From assembly GCF_018139145.2 (NCBI RefSeq), contig NC_059485.1:17669698-17733697 (forward strand): a DNA stretch of 64,000 bases, given 5' to 3'. This document shows, in pieces, positions 22,300 to 34,973 of the stretch; the first letter of the stretch is position 1; every line of letters begins with the position of its first letter. Position numbers and translations under genes: made by a program. The DNA is from Gymnogyps californianus. Taxonomy: Eukaryota > Chordata > Aves > Accipitriformes > Cathartidae. Below the pieces are notes generated by a model. It saw only the letters and a program-made list of their open reading frames with translations, did no database searches and was not told where the DNA came from.

Positions 22300-23480
22300 A
22301 GTGCAGGGCTGCGAGGGCACAAGCCCCCCCCCCCCCGCCGCCGCCCCAGCCCCCGGCTCCATCCTCGCTCCGGTACAAACTCCTTTCAAGTGTGACTCAC
22401 GCCGCTTCCGTCTCCGGCCCCGAGTTTGTCCCCGCAGCCGCAGGGCCGGGGGACCGGGCCGGGGCGCAGGTGGCAACGGCCGGAGGAAGGACCCGGCGCC
22501 GGGAGGCGGCCGCCGGCGGGACCCCGCGCTCCTTACCGGGGAGGCGGCCGAGCCCCCGGGGGCAGCACCCGCATCGCCCGGTGATTTTCCCCCCCCACCC
22601 CCGGCTCTGCGGGGAGCGGCGGGAGGCGACCCCCCCCCCCCCAAATTCATCCCGGAGCCCCGGTTGTACCGCGATGGTTTTTTTTAGCTGGCGGGGACCC
22701 GCCGCCGCGGTCCCACACCCCCCCCCCCGCGCCGTGCGGGCAGACAAAGGGCGGCCCCGCCGCGCCCGCCACAAAGGAGCGGGCCGGTACCGGAGCGGGC
22801 GGCGCCCCCCGCGCCCCCTCCCCTCCCTACCACCGCCGCCGCCGCCGCCGCCTTACCGGTGGGGCGAGCCGCCGCGCCCCGTCCTCGGCGGGAGAGGAGC
22901 CGCCGCCGCCGCCGCCGCCGCCCGCCCCCCGCGCGGGGCCGCGCCGCGCCGTTCGCCTCCCGCACCGCCGGGCTCATGCCGCGGCCCCGCCGCCGCCGGA
23001 GGAGCGGAGGGAGCGGAGCGGAGAGGAGCGGAGCCCCCCGCAGCCCCCGGCAGGGCAGCGCCGCCCGCCGCCCCCCGCGCCGCCCCGCCCCGCGCTCCGC
23101 CCGGCACCGGCGCCGCCCCGCAGCCCCCGGGGAAGGGGGACGGGGACGGAGACGGGGGGGCTCCGCCGCCGTTCCCCCGGGCGCTGGTGGGGATGCGGGG
23201 TGCTCCCCATCCCCGCTCCTCGGCCAGTCCCCCCCGGTCCCCGTCCTCCCCGTCACTCCCCCCCCCCCCCCCCGCAGCACCGGCGCCGCTCCGGCCCGTG
23301 GGCCCAGGCCCAGGCGGGGGTTGCGGGTGGGTTTGGCCCGGGTGGAGCCGGGGGTGCTCGGGGCGGGGAGCAGCGGGCTGTCCCGGGGCAGGAGCCGGGG
23401 GCCACAGCTGAGCCGTCCTCCTCCCCGCCGGCCTTCGGAGCTCCAAGCGCCACGGGGTTCAGCCCGGAGGAGCCAGCCCA
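22300..23480 (-). promoter_or_regulatory. SBK1: CpG island, probable SBK1 promoter and non-coding exon 1
   Basis: This is an extremely CpG-dense block with CCG tracts (about 22,834-22,852 and 22,903-22,924). On the minus strand, two identical donor words CCG/GTAAGG end candidate first exons at 22,857 and 22,537. SBK1 needs an upstream non-coding exon because its first coding exon starts with an acceptor, and this is the only strong CpG island upstream before XPO6. No TATA box is seen. The start site cannot be placed from sequence alone. Confidence 0.6.
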
Positions 23481-25400
23481 CGGGCGGGACGTGCCGGTGA
23501 GCAGGGGCTGGGATGGGTACCTCTCCAGTTTTACCCACGCAGGGATCGGGCTCCTCACCCCTTCCCCACCCCACTCGTCACTGCATGCAGCAAAAAGGAC
23601 TCCGATAGTCCAAGCTTGGGACATCTGGGATTCACCGCCATCAGCACCGTGCGTGGGAAACGTCCTTAGACAGGACCACATCCCGCTGTCGGAGGCTCCC
23701 CGTCTCCTGCTCACCCGGAGCCTTCCAAGACTTTGTATTTCTTCTCCTTCAGCACGAGCGATGCCCACCGTGGCACGGGCAGCGCCCGGCTCGCCCCTCC
23801 AAAGTCCCGCTCCTACACACGTGCAGGACACGTGGCTTCCCCCCACGCACTCACGAATGGCGGGACCATTCGGACCGAGCCAGGGAAAGCCGGCCGAGGC
23901 AGACGCGCCGCACGGGCTTCCTTTCAGCCTCGTTAAAGTTTGGCAACACGTTCAGCAAGCGATGCCAGCGCCGGGCACCGGCAGCTCCTGGGCACCTCCA
24001 GCCCAGGGGACGGTGGCAACTGTCCTGGAGGAAGTCAAGGGGTAGGCACCGCGCTCCTCCTCGGAGCATCCCTGGGCACATCCAGTCTTTCCGGATTTCT
24101 TCCTGCGCTCGCCGGGGCTGAGCAGGGACGTTTTAACACAGGCCACGATTCGCTTTGGGGCTTCCTTGGCTCTTAGCTGGGCGTCGGGTCCCTTCGCTCC
24201 CGTGATGCCGCTTTGAGCCGAGCCACAGCCGTGGGGCTGCCCCGTGCTCCGAGGGGTGACGGCGGGTTGTTCCCACGCACCGCGTGGGCCGTGCGAGCCG
24301 GCTGTGCCCGTTCCGCCGGGACGGGGACCGTCCCGCTGCCACCCGAGCCCCCCGCCGCCGGGGAGAGCAGGGGAGCCATCGCCACTGACTCACTGGCGGC
24401 TCTAATCCGCTTCCAGTTTAGCGCGCAGAGCAATTAGGCTTTTTATGAATGACTTTAAAGCAAGAGGCTGAATCCCATTCTGACACTTCTCTTTAATTTG
24501 GTGCCAGGCGCTGCTGTGACATTGCCACCCTTCTCCCGTCCGGCAGCCACCCGGGGCATGGCCGGCCTCGGGTCTGGGCTCAGCGGAAGAGGCGGCCGTG
24601 GCTCATGAGCGCTTGCCGGTCCCCTCGATCCCTGCTCCGTTCGCTGATCCCTGCCACAGCTCCCGGCACCCACGGCTCGGATGCTCCCAAGCCTGCACAA
24701 TCCCCACCAGGATGGGGGCATCCGCGTGGCATGGGAGGAGAAATGCCATCCCCTCCGTCACCGGAGCCCAGTGACCCAGCAAGCCAGGGCAGGCTGGCTG
24801 GGTGCTGGGTGGGTGCTCACACCAGCCGCTGTGGGGCTGGGAAAGGGGGGGTACAGGGCAGGAGAGCATCTTAGGGGTGAAGGCACCGGGAACGGGCACG
24901 GTGTGGGAGATGGGGCAGAGCTGGGGTGCTCCCTGTGCTGTCACGTAAGCAGGACACGGGCTGGTGAAAGCCACCGCAGCCTCCCTCGCACGCCCCGCTC
25001 CATCGGCCGCTGGGGACGGAGCGGGTCCAGCCTCGTCCCTTCCCATAGCACCCACACAAAGCACCCGTCCCCCCGTGTCCCCTGCCTGCCCTTGCCACGC
25101 CGTCCCCCGGCTTCAGCTCCCCGGCTCCCACAGCCTCCTGCTCGCGGCGTTTCGAGCTGCGCCTCCGAGCTCTCCTTCGGCTCGCCCTATTTATAGCTCG
25201 GGGCTGTTTCTAGGTCAGGCGCGAGGTGCTGGTGCCCGGGGAGCCTGCACGGGGACCGCGGGGGGCTGCAGGGACGGTGTCGCACACCCCGCATGCGGCT
25301 CGGCTCCCGGTGTCACCACCCCGGTGTTGGAGGATGGGGCTGTGCCGTGCCCCAGGTACACAGAGGCTGAGCTGTCGGTGAGGGACCAGCCAGGCTGTGG

Positions 25401-25510
25401 CAGGGCTCCGTGGGGCTCCATGGGGCTCGGCAGGGCTCCATGGGGCTCCGTGGGGCTTGGCAGGGCTCCGTGGGGCTCCGTGGGGCTCGGTAGGGCTCCG
25501 TGGGGCTCAG
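25401..25510. repeat. 30-bp minisatellite made of 10-bp subunits
   Basis: There are three full 30-base units and a partial fourth. Each unit has three 10-base variants of GGGCTCCGTG, the last one reading GGGGCTCGG or GGGGCTTGG. It therefore has two nested periods. Confidence 0.95.
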
Positions 25511-28500
25511 CAGCTTGTTTTGCAGCTGCCAGGCTGCAGACCGGCACATCGGTCACACACAGATTGAATAATAGTAACACCAATAGCACCAGTGAGTGTT
25601 TGCATCGAGCTCGTGGTCTTCAAAGCACTTAGAGAATATTAATAACTAATTAAGATTAGCGAGATGAAAGGAGCTGGATCAAACATGTTTATCACCTAGC
25701 TTGATCCCAAACCATGCGATGAGCCCACGGCTCCCCAAGGGACCACAAATGCCCCCCGGGATTTCTGCTCGGAAAGGAAATATCCTGGCTTGTGCCACGG
25801 GGGATGTGCTCGGACAGGGCGGGAGGCGGGGAAATGACCTGAAAAGCCCAAAATATTTCTAGCAAGCCCAATCCCCTCCAAATTCAGCGAGAAGGTCACT
25901 CTTCCCTTCGCCATCACTTAGTCCCCCCTGGCAGAGTGGGAGCCAAGGGGCCGTGCCCCGCACAGCATGTGGGTCGGGGTGCCACGGCCGCCCGCAGCCT
26001 GTCACGCTCCGGTGACATGAGCTAAAACCTCCCTTAAGATGCTGGCAGGGATGCTGGGAAGGAGCAGGCGGGGAGGGAAGGAGGGAGAGCGACGCGGGAG
26101 CGGAGCACGCCGGGAGCCGCAGTGCCAGCGGAGGGGACGCGCTCAGCCCAGGGAGCTGCCGGCGGCGTCTCCCAGATGCTTTTGGATGTTTCCCCCCCAT
26201 AGCATCCACCGAGCCCCGAAACCTCCTGCCCTGCCCCTGCGGTTAGGCCAGCCTCACCACTTGGCACAGGCACCGGCACGACCTTCGCTGCCCGCTGCCC
26301 GTCCCGTGCGGCCAGGGCTGCTCGCCCGGCACCCCTCCGCATCGCCAGCCCGGGATGCATGATCCATGTTGGGGGAGCTGGGTGCCGCCTCGGTCCCTGG
26401 GGACAGCACCCAGCCAGGGGGATTTCAAGGGGAAAGGGGGCCGGTGGGAGCTGGTTCCTGGAGCACTGGGGCCGGGGGGTTAAGTGCCCCCCACCTCGGT
26501 GGTGCCCCCCAAGCGGCGTGCTGCCATCCCCTGTCGTGGTTGCCGGGATGAGATTCCCAGCGGCTGCTCTCAAGGTCAGGGAGGAGACGCAGCCCAGGCG
26601 CCGTGGGGCACAATCTGCAGCTCAGCTGCGTGGTGGGGACACGCCGAGCCGCTGCCGGTGGCCATCGGGGTGCTGCCTCCCCTCCCGCAGCCCCCCCAGG
26701 TCCCGTCCTGTGCTCCTGGGGGGTAAAGGATGGACCCAAGCCAGCCGGGCAGGGGGCACAGCGTCCTGCGTGCTGGCCCCCCCAGCACAGACTGGGTCAG
26801 GACCTGCAGCACCATCTGCGTGTGGCCTCTTGCACGGAGCTTGGACCTGGTGTTGACTCTGGAGCATAATGATGACTATTCAGCTACCGGGTTGAAAGGA
26901 AACAGAACGGTTTTCTTTTGAATGGGTTTCTTCTGAAAAGCAGCAGCACGGGTTTCTTCATGGGGGAGGTGGGATTTGGGGGTGTAGCGGGGTCACGGCA
27001 CTGTCCCACTCCCACCCCCCACCTGGGTCTGAAGCCGCAGACGCCGGCTGAATCGCTGCCTGGGGCCGCGGCACAGCTGTGCCCGCAGCTCCCGCTTGCA
27101 GCATTTCCCAGTCCCATCACCAACCGGGGCCAAAGCAGCAAGCGGGACTGAACTGGGAGCACAGGGAGAGTCCATGGGGCCTGCCCCGGCACCCTGGCAC
27201 CCCGGCCAGCCTGGCACCCTCCGGCACCGCACACCCGCCGGCCGCCTCCACTCGCAGCCCGTTCTCCTGGCACCATCTAGCGAGGCTGCAGGGACAGGCA
27301 CGCTGCCTCCGGCACCCACGTGCGTGGGCCCACGCGCTCCCTCCGGCTCAGGGTGACAGGCCCAGGGCCAGGCGGTGGGTCGGTGGCAGAGCGGGGAGCA
27401 CCCGGTGGGTCCCGCTGCGGCACTCCCCCCCCCCCCTCCCTGCCCGGGGGAGCCCACCCCGGTAGCTGCTGTGCCGGCGGTGGCAGGCGATGACAGCCCT
27501 GTCCCCACGGGCTGGAGGCAGGCCCAGGAAAAGGCTGGCGGGGACAAGCTGGTGACAACTAGGGGAGTGTTCGGGGACGGGGAACCTGACCCAGCGCAGC
27601 CCACCTTGAAGCAGGGCAGGACGGGGAGAAGTCTCTGGGGACAAGCCACGGGTGTCCACCCCTCGCCGTCCCCCCACGGAGGGAGGGGTGGTCCCGTGGC
27701 CACCACGCAGGACCTCGGGCCACCACACTGCCACTCCAGGCGCTCCCCTCCCTGGCTGGGAACGCCAAACTCGTGTCGCCTGTGGCTCAGCACAGGCTGG
27801 AGGCAGCCGGTTGGCTCCAACCCCGGGTCGGGCTGCGAGACGGGAGCCCCGGGGATGCTCCGCGCCCCTCTCCAGCCAGCAGCACCCATACCCAAGGTCC
27901 CTCTCCCATCCCTGGTCCACTGGGGTCCCCCCCCACCTCCCGGTGCCTTCCCAGCCAGTGCCGAGCTTGTGGGAGACTCAAGGAATCAAGACTCAAAAAA
28001 AGTGATTTACACCAAAACAAATCCTACGGCTTCTTGCACACCAGGAGGAAGGACAGACTGCCCGGACTGGCACGCGCCCACAGCCCAGCCGATAGCCCTG
28101 CCTGGCCACCAGCCCGGCATCGCCGCCCCCCCGGCCCTCGCCGTGGGCAGCCAGTGCTTGTGGGTGCTCCTGGCCGCGGCAGGGCAGGAGCTTTGCTCTG
28201 GGGATGGCGGCGCGGGACAGGAGCCGGCAGTGGCTCGGTGCCACAGAGGAGCAGTTGGGCACAACATGTGCCGGCGTTCACACCTCGCATCCCTGCCGGC
28301 TGCCTGGCTAATTCCGGCACCAGCACATTCGCCTTGGCTGCTGCTCAGCAGCGTGGATGGGAGAGGAGCTTTCGGGGAGGGGGGGAGGCGAGTGCTGGTG
28401 CCGCTGCCAAGAGGGCCAGGAGCCTCGTGGCCCTCTCTGGGGACCCCCCAACTGCCCTGGCCCCCTGACTCCCCAGCCAGCCCGTGCCCCAGGGGAGGCA

Positions 28501-28735
28501 GCAAGGCTCTGGGAGTGGAGTCCGGCCAGGGACCCCGTTCAGGTGAGCAGGAGTGGGCGGGATGGCTCCGGGATGCCGTGGGTTTGCACACCACTGCCAA
28601 CAGCCCCGCTCCCGTGGGCACACCGGCACCACTCGGCATGGCACGGCACGGGACGCCCACCCCGTGCCCCGGAGAGCTGCTGCCAGGGAAGCACATGCCG
28701 GATGTGCGCACGTGCTGTGCACACAGCCTCTCCCC

Positions 28736-28788
28736 GGCATGGCACGGCACGGCACGGCACGGCATGGCACAGCACAGCATGGCACAGC
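28736..28788. repeat. (GGCAC)n pentanucleotide microsatellite
   Basis: About ten units of GGCAC, GGCAT or AGCAC are arranged in tandem. A related GGCATGGCACGGCAC run occurs about 100 bases upstream, near 28,637. Confidence 0.9.
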
Positions 28789-29577
28789 GCCGGGCCCCAG
28801 TCTCCTCCAGGCAGGAGAGGATGCGCCTGCTCCAAGGGAAACTTCGGCACGGCTAAGGCAGGCAGCTCTCATGCCAGGCATCGTCCCCCAGCCCGGCTCG
28901 GTGCTGTGCTCCCATGCCTCTCATGGGCTCGTGGCGTGTCCCCGCCAGCAGCGTGCCACCCGGCCGGGCACCGCGGCACTGACCTGTGCAGGTGCAGGGG
29001 CTGCAGCTCCTCTTTCTGGAAGCAGACGAAGCAGAAGGAATCCATTGCTTGGCTCCGGCGGCCACCGTGCTGGGGCGAGTGGGACCACAGGCCAGGCAGT
29101 GCGGAGGGGTGTTGGCATCTTCCTCCCCCTCGCCAGTGCCGCCGGTGGCCTCACGCTCGCCCGCCTGGGGCCATGGTGTTGGAGACCCCTTCACACAGCC
29201 GGGCTGAATGCCGGGGCTGGCTGCTCACCGCGCACGGAGGCAGCGCCGGGCTGTGCCGTGTCCTGCGTCACCCTCGCTCCAGGGCCAGTGATGCCCAATG
29301 CCACCCCGGCACCCATCGCGCAGCCCAGCTGGAGGCAGCACCGGTCCTCAGGGGGTGTGGACAGGGACCTGGGGTGGCATCACCCGGGCCGAGGGGTCTG
29401 GTAGGGCAGGACGAGGCCCTGGCCAAGCCCTGCGGTGCTTCAGAGGCCGGGGGAAGCGGCTGCCCCTCTCTGGCGCCCAGCACCCATGTGGCACCGGACG
29501 GTGGCAAGCGCAGAGGACGGTGCCCGCGGCGCTGCCAGGGAAAGTGTCCCCTGCGTAGGGGCTTGCAGCAGGTGGGG

Positions 29578-29632
29578 TCCGGCAGGGTCTGGCAGGATCC
29601 GGCAGGGTCTGGCAGGGTCTGGCAGGCAGGCG
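29578..29632. repeat. short tandem repeat, 10-bp unit GGCAGGGTCT
   Basis: Five to six imperfect copies alternate GGCAGGGTCT and GGCAGGATCC. Confidence 0.85.
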
Positions 29633-30928
29633 GCCGGGGCCGGGAGCCCCGCGCGCTCACGGAGGAAAGTTGTGTCGTCGGCGAGCTGCGGCTCCACGGG
29701 GCTCGTCTCACCGGCAGAGCAGCCGCTCGCTCTGACAGCTAAACCAGTGTGCGAGTATTAATAGCTCCAGATTCATGCGGCGAGGCTGGGAAGTTAACTC
29801 TTTGGCTGCCACCGCCGGCCCTGCCCTGGCTCCAGCCGCCCTCTCCCGGCTCCAGGCTGCTGCCTCGGGGCTTGGCAGCGCCGCAGCTGAGACCTGGCAA
29901 ACTCAGCCCGCCCACCCGGTGCACCAGGTGTCACCGAGAAACCCGTACTCTGTGTCCCTGCCCCACTACGTGTGTCCCTGTTCCACAAGTCGTGTCCCTG
30001 CCCCACGAGTGGCATCTTTGCCCCACGATGGGTGCCCCAGCCCCAAAAGGGGTGGCTCTGCACCATCGGTGCAAGCCAGGGCAGCCACGCCAGCAGTGTC
30101 CGGCTACTCCCCGGGGGACAAGCCGGGCCACCTCGGGGGCAGCGTGCTGGGTCAGGAGCCCCCCTCGCCCACGTGGCCTCATGCCCTCGCCGAGCAGCTC
30201 TGGAGTCTCACTGTTCCCCGTCTGTTGGGACCAGCTCAGGGGCCGGCACGTGCCCCCCAGGTCCCTGAGACGGAGAGCAGTGCCAGTCCCTCTCCCCAGC
30301 CCACATCCAGCGCCCTGGGGCAGAAGCAAAGGCCACGTCCTTGGGAGGCAGCGGCGAGAGGACACGGAGAGGCTTCCCCAGCCTGGCCATGGGCTTCGTC
30401 ATCTCTCGCCGTGAATTATTCAGTGCGTGGCTCTGCTTGCAGCACATCTGCTCCAGCCACACCCCCTCTAATGGCAAAAATCGATGGCTTTTTAATTTCT
30501 CATGGCCAGAAAGCTCCCGGCCGTGCTGCTCGCCGGTCCTGTCCTCGCTGCACAGCTGCCCCAGGAGAGAGGGGGGACCCAGCCTGGAGGGTGGTTTATC
30601 CCAAACTCATTTCCATCATCTTCTTCCATGCATCTAGAAGGCTGCTGGGCTAAACGGTGCCACACGTGAAGCTGCGAGGTGCCCGCACTTCACAGCTCTG
30701 ATGGGGTTCAGCCACCCCACGCTGGTCCCGATCCGGGACGGGGGCCAGGGCTCAGCGGAGACCCCCAGCCCCATGGCTAAGTCCTCAGACCTGCCTCCAG
30801 CGGACCTGCCTCCAGCGCCCGCGGCCGGCTGGGATGGGGCAGACATGTCCCCCGTGGGGAGGAAGCCCGGCTGCCTGTGCTCTTGCCACGGTTGTGAGTG
30901 GGCTTAGGCGGGGGGCTGGCTGGAGTCG

Positions 30929-31020
30929 GCGTACGTGTGTGCGTGCGCACGGCTGCGCTCAGCGTATATGCACGCGCACGGCTGAGCTCAGCGTACACGC
31001 GTGTGCACAGCCGCGCTGGG
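30929..31020. repeat. 29-bp tandem repeat with alternating purine-pyrimidine tracts
   Basis: The word GCGCACGGCTG recurs at 30,945 and 30,974, with a third related copy near 31,003, giving a 29-base period. Between these words lie GTACGTGTGTGCGTGCGCAC and TACACGCGTGTGCAC, alternating purine and pyrimidine, the pattern prone to Z-DNA. Confidence 0.85.
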
Positions 31021-33279
31021 CGAGCGCATGTTGCCCAAGGCCAGGAGCGGCGGGAGCTTCGTGATTCAGAGCAGGGCTCGTCCTTGAGCCATCCACTTCC
31101 ATCAGCTATTTCAAGCCTGAGCATTTCTCCTGCCGTTAAGCCGAGTCCGTTACCCCAAGGCGCTTCAAGGACTTGTGTTCTCCTTGGATCTGCCCATGGC
31201 GAGCGGAGCTCACCCCGCGGGGCGCTCGCTGGAGACCCACGGCAAGGAGGGGCTGGGGGACGGTTTGTGCCGCACGGTGGGGAGAGCAGGTCCCTTTTGC
31301 ACGCTCCGTGGGGCGGTTTGCACCAAGGGAGCCGTAGGGCAGCGAAAAAACCCTGGAGAGCGGCAGCCGTGGGCTGTGCCTGCAAGCAGAGCTTGCCGTT
31401 TACTGGTTTCCTGCCTACACTGGGCGTTTCGCGAGGGCTGGGGGCATCGGCAGGGGCACGGGGTGAAGCTGGTGAGCGGTCAGGGTCCGGGACTGCTCCT
31501 GCAGGGCACGGGGAATTGCAGGGCCGGGCAACAGGATGGTTGCCCATCACCCAGAGGTGATGTGGGAGCAGGCAGGGCTGCAGGCAGCATTGCCTGTGGG
31601 CTGGCCATGCTGTGGGCGCTCGCCATGCTGCGGGCGCTGGCCTGGCTGCCCTTGCTGGCTGGGCTGACGGGGGGTTGGTGCCATCTTGTCACCCCCTGCC
31701 AACGTGGGGAGCTGGCAGGGACGTCTGTCCAGGACACTGGGGCTGTGCAGCGTGTTTGCAGTGATGCTGCTGCCATGCTGGTCCTTGGGAGGTGGGAGAA
31801 GCAGCAGCATCCCGCAGGCATCCGGCACCGGGGGAGCCCGTCTCCTGCCCGTGGGATGCAGGCAGGTACCCCCACCACAGCCAGACTCCCACGGTCCCCC
31901 AGGCCCCTTGGGTAGGGCGCCGGGGCCCTGGCACCCACCCAGGCACCCACTCACCAGGAACACGCTGCAAGGAGCAACAAAAAATGTTAAAATTTAATGT
32001 CTCGGCTAATGGGCCGAGCGGAGAGGAGCAGAAACCCGGAGAAAAAGGTCTGCTCTCCCACGGAAGGGAAAAGGCGAGCGTGCCCAGCCCCGGGGAGCCG
32101 CTAATGACTTCTGGCTTCGCAGCCCCCTCCACCCCATGCTTCCTGGAAGAAGGGGAGACCTTGCCGGTCCGCGGCGGTGCCTGGCTGATGGGACCTTGCT
32201 CCCCCTCGCTGCACCCAGCTCAATAAAAACCCATTAGCTGCCTTGCAGCGCCCACCAAAGTGTGGGACCGAGAGGCCGGTCACGAATCCATGTGGCTCCT
32301 GGTGGATGCCCCACAGGAGCTCGTGGTGGGCGATGGACCCCTCGGGGTGGGACCTTGCCCATGGGAGCCCAAGCTCCACCGTTCTCCTCCGCCACCACCT
32401 GCAGCTCTGCCGGTCCCCTCCCAAAATCGTGGGAGGCTGAGAACAGGGAGAGGCACAGAAGGGCAGGTCGGGACATCTTGTTGCATTGCCTGGGTGTTTT
32501 TTTGAGGTCTAGGAAGAAGGTAGGGACACACTCTGAACTTCGTGTAGGTTTAAAAAAAGCCACAGCCCGAAACGAGTCCTTTCTCCCTTGCCTGTAACAG
32601 AAGTGAAGTCTCTTATCGGAGAAAGCGAGCTGCCTTGGCTGCCTGCTGCCCCTCTCCCACCCTGCTCCTCTGGGTCTGAGGGTGCTGGAAGGGGTCATTT
32701 GGACACTGGGATGAATTCCCAGAGCTCCCTTTCAAATACACACGAAACGCCGACCTGCAAGGCCTGTCTGAAGCACGGTCTTGCCTGCGCTCTCCCCATG
32801 CCTGCTTAGTTGGGGACCTCCTGTCGTGTCTCAGTGCCCTGGCCCCATGGGCTTGTTTCGTCCCAGCCTAGAAGCAGCTGCCCTTCAATGGGAATTGGGA
32901 AGCCATTCCCAGTGATATAATCAGTGTGCCAAAAACACAGCACCAGAGAACCCACATCGTCCCAGATGAATCCCAATGGGGTGCGGAGCAGAGCAGGAGT
33001 GGAGGCAGGAGGGCCTGGCCAGGAGCCACAGTGGCCACAAAACACCCTTGCCCACCACAGCCACGCTGGCTGGGGCGGATGGTCCCAACCAGGCTGCCCA
33101 GCACAGGGATGCGGGACGGTGCGGGATGAGAGCCCCGGCTGCTCGCCCTCCTCCCCTGGGACACCAGGCTATGGGTGCCCGCACCCGGCACCGAGCAATG
33201 GCAGGCGGAGGAGGAAGGACAGCCATCACGGGGAGAGGCGTCTCGGGAGCACCCCTTCCCCAGAGCAGCGGGCTGCGGT

Positions 33280-33600
33280 GGTTTTTTAAAATTAATTATG
33301 CACATCTGTACTTTCCACAGGTATTTGTACTCAGGGCCTTTACCTGCTGTATTTTTTATAGCTTGCTAAATAAGCAAACTTATTGCCAAGCCACTTGCGA
33401 GACACAGGGAGTGGTTGGGGTTTGCTGCACAGAACTTTCCCTCGCATTTCGAAGTTGCTTTATTGTACTTATAAAATACGGTTTAACCCTTTTCATCAAA
33501 TTACTTTATATTAAGTGGCAGGGCAGTAAGATGCTCATTTATACATCGCGTTCAGAATGAGTTACAGCTCAATTTGTGGTAGGAACAATAAAAGGAGATG
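33280..33600. promoter_or_regulatory. AT-rich island, candidate distal enhancer
   Basis: A sharply bounded 320-base AT-rich block sits in GC-rich DNA. It carries TTAATTATGCA, GCTAAATAAGCAAAC and TTATAAAATA words. No reading frame or repeat family was recognised. The regulatory call rests on composition and position only. Confidence 0.3.
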
Positions 33601-34835
33601 GCAACAGATAGGCAGCTGGATGCGAAGTGAAGCGTAGCCAGCTGCTGGGTTGGCGTTCAGCTCAGACTCACCCTGAAGGCAAAACCCAAACTCTGCAAAA
33701 CTGGAATAAAGCAATTAAATGTGGTGAATATTTGAATGCATGATTGAAGGGGCTGGAATCAAGGCTGGAGCTGTGCAGGAGGCTTTGAAAAGAGGGCTTC
33801 AAATCACGTTCCAGTGCATTTCTGTGCGTGTTTACAATAAAAATTGAGGGATAAACCATGCAGTAACGAATGATTTTCACAAATTCTCTTCCCTTGGTCT
33901 CCCAATACGGCCGTTCAGCTCCATTGTATTTCCCTTCCTTCTGTTTTTTTAAAACATAAAGTTACAAAAAGAAAAAAAAAAAAAGGTTGATGACTTCTCC
34001 CCTCTTGGGGCTGATTCAGGCATAGTCTGAGCCTTGCTGCCTCCCTCTTTAGGAAGCGGCTTGAGGAGCCCCAAATTAAAACATTAGGGCTGCAGACAGT
34101 CAGTGGTCAGGGTGACTACTTATTTTCTTTACGAAATGGCCCTTCCAGCAATGGGCAGAGCCCCAGAAATGGGATAAGGCAGGCCTGGGGTCTGGCACTG
34201 CAGTGTTCCGGGACACGCTCCTCCTTACGCTCCAGTGACGCTGGTGGCAGCCGTGGTCCTCGCACCCGGTTTTCTCCCGGATCAACACCACCGCGAGGTC
34301 CCAGATGGGACCGTACAAGCCCTGTTATTTCCTGTGTGAGGGACAAGGACACCTTCCTTCGCCTTGGGGCAGGTGTTTCTAAAGCAGGGGCGAAGGCTTG
34401 CAAAACTCGGGGCTCACTGTCAGCCCCAAATCCCGTGCTAAAAGGTGTTCCACCCCCTTGGGTTTTGCAGGGGAAATAGGAATAGAGGAGAAAAGCTCCC
34501 TGTAAGGATCCAGCCGTTTGGCGGAAGGTTTCTCTTCTTTCTTTTGGTCCCCATCAGCTTGCTCTGTGCCGGCGGCACACCAGATCCCTCCCGCCCCAGC
34601 CCAGGGAGCTGGAGCCGCTTCTGTTTTGGGGAGCCAAAAAACCCCCCACACCCCAAAACACAGAGCGGTGGAAGAAGCGGGGTCTCCACGGCTTCGGAGG
34701 CAAGGTGTGGATGGCTCAGCAGATCTGTGTCCGGCAGCTGGTTTTCCCCGGCCGGCAATGTGCACCTCGGAGCACGTGTCAACAACCAACCTCGTCGGAA
34801 TAACGAACGGCGATAATAAGATTATCTTTTTAATG

Positions 34836-34849
34836 GTCACCATGGTAAC
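34836..34849. promoter_or_regulatory. RFX-type X-box palindrome
   Basis: GTCACCATGGTAAC matches the inverted RFX half-site arrangement with a central CATG. It lies about 2.1 kb upstream of the XPO6 start codon. Confidence 0.45.
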
Positions 34850-34973
34850 CTGCCCTCTGCCAGCGCAGCTGCAGTATCTTGATGTAACCATCGCTGAGGT
34901 GGCGTCTGAAGGCAGTTCCAGCCTCTGTTAAACACATTGGCGGGCATGGCACGTAGCTCGGCCCGGCCTGGCG

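Larger units (their letters stand above)
15555..22536 (-). other. SBK1 first intron (5'UTR intron), approximate extent
   Basis: The acceptor at 15,555-15,556 is firm, but the donor is inferred from two candidates in the CpG island (last exon base 22,537 or 22,857). I recognise no coding exon inside. AT-rich islands at about 17,200-17,540, 18,030-18,120, 19,020-19,270 and 19,590-19,630 stand out from GC-rich surroundings and may be regulatory. The 70-bp palindrome lies at 16,831-16,900. Confidence 0.5.

Noticed and set aside
21321..23411. 696-codon open frame on the plus strand
   Set aside because: It runs through the SBK1 CpG island, is proline/alanine/arginine-rich, resembles no protein and has equally long counterparts on the other strand. 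It results from GC content.
27375..28856. 493-codon open frame on the plus strand in the intergenic region
   Set aside because: It has low-complexity composition and ends in the GGCAC microsatellite. No domain or splice context supports it.
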